Part shown: positions 63,882 to 64,000 of the stretch, piece after piece | Position numbering within the stretch: the first letter of the stretch is position 1 | Layout: each line of letters begins with the position of its first letter | DNA from: Arthrobacter sp. KBS0703 | GTDB taxonomy: Bacteria; Actinomycetota; Actinomycetes; Actinomycetales; Micrococcaceae | Assembly (NCBI RefSeq): GCF_002008315.2 | Contig: NZ_MVDG02000001.1 | Coordinates: 186,001 to 250,000, forward strand | Direction of reading: 5' to 3' | Length of the DNA stretch: 64,000 nt | Position numbers and translations under genes: made by a program | Notes under the pieces: model-generated | Databases searched by the model: none | What the model saw: the letters and a program-made list of their open reading frames with translations, nothing else | Told to the model about the DNA's origin: nothing

Positions 63882-64000
63882 CGGAAGAGTTCTCCTCATG
63901 CAAGTGGTGGTGGATCTCCCATGGGTGGGACACATGCAGTTCGGAGCGGTGATGGGGCCGGATGGGTGGATAAGTGATTCGCCTCACTCAGTTGTTGCCT

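Overview
The window comes from a high-GC actinobacterium, most likely Arthrobacter or a close Micrococcaceae relative. The evidence is its strong GC3 codon use, an AsnC/Lrp-linked branched-chain 2-oxoacid dehydrogenase operon, sortase-anchored LAxTG-type proteins, and many GTG/TTG starts behind GGGGGA-type ribosome sites. No rRNA, tRNA or CRISPR array was seen.

Region by region. (1) 1-870: the end of an IS3-like element and a sortase-anchored surface protein. (2) 1.0-18.8 kb: an exopolysaccharide cluster. It holds a DUF4012 protein, UDP-glucose dehydrogenase, a polyprenyl-phosphate sugar transferase, GDP-fucose synthesis (gmd, fcl), a WecG/TagA/CpsF transferase, a Wzy-like polymerase, an ABC exporter, two GT2 enzymes, a GT11 fucosyltransferase, a GT4 enzyme and a Wzc-like tyrosine autokinase. 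The core from about 8 to 17 kb is visibly lower in GC and contains an IS30 remnant, which suggests horizontal transfer. (3) 19.1-23.5 kb: an AsnC/Lrp regulator divergent from E1alpha-E1beta-E2 of a branched-chain 2-oxoacid or pyruvate dehydrogenase. The E2 linkers are built from a repeated DNA motif. (4) 23.7-30 kb: a glycosyltransferase-like protein, a metallo-beta-lactamase-fold hydrolase, an IS110-family transposase, three very small membrane proteins and a MinD/ParA-like ATPase. (5) 30-40 kb: three acyltransferase-3 membrane proteins, a signal peptidase-like protein, an orphan HPt-like protein, a secreted phosphoesterase and an HtrA protease. (6) 40-45 kb: a LysR regulator divergent from a HisD-like dehydrogenase and an amino-acid-type ABC transporter. 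(7) 45-47.5 kb: a SipW/TasA-like secretion operon with a second HPt-like gene. (8) 47.6-58.3 kb: a GNAT enzyme, a broken transposase, two large secreted subtilases with FG-GAP repeats, an EEP nuclease-fold protein and a GH3 lipoprotein. (9) 58.3-64 kb: a self-sufficient CYP102-type P450, a class F sortase, a lipoprotein and a CHRD-like secreted protein.

Data quality matters here. Four sites carry Nextera mosaic-end sequence: two exact and one near-exact copy of the 38-bp mate-pair junction adapter, plus one single mosaic end. They interrupt the MinD-like ATPase, the second subtilase and the GH3 lipoprotein. Between 54.1 and 56.5 kb several genes also carry single-base deletions in G/C-rich runs. 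The 'broken' genes in that zone are therefore more likely assembly or consensus artefacts than true pseudogenes.

The most interesting biological candidate is the pair of HPt-like loci. They share a roughly 93-bp upstream region with two TTGATCAA palindromes 11 bp apart. In one locus this region precedes the HPt-like gene directly. In the other it precedes a SipW-TasA-like operon that ends in the HPt-like paralogue.
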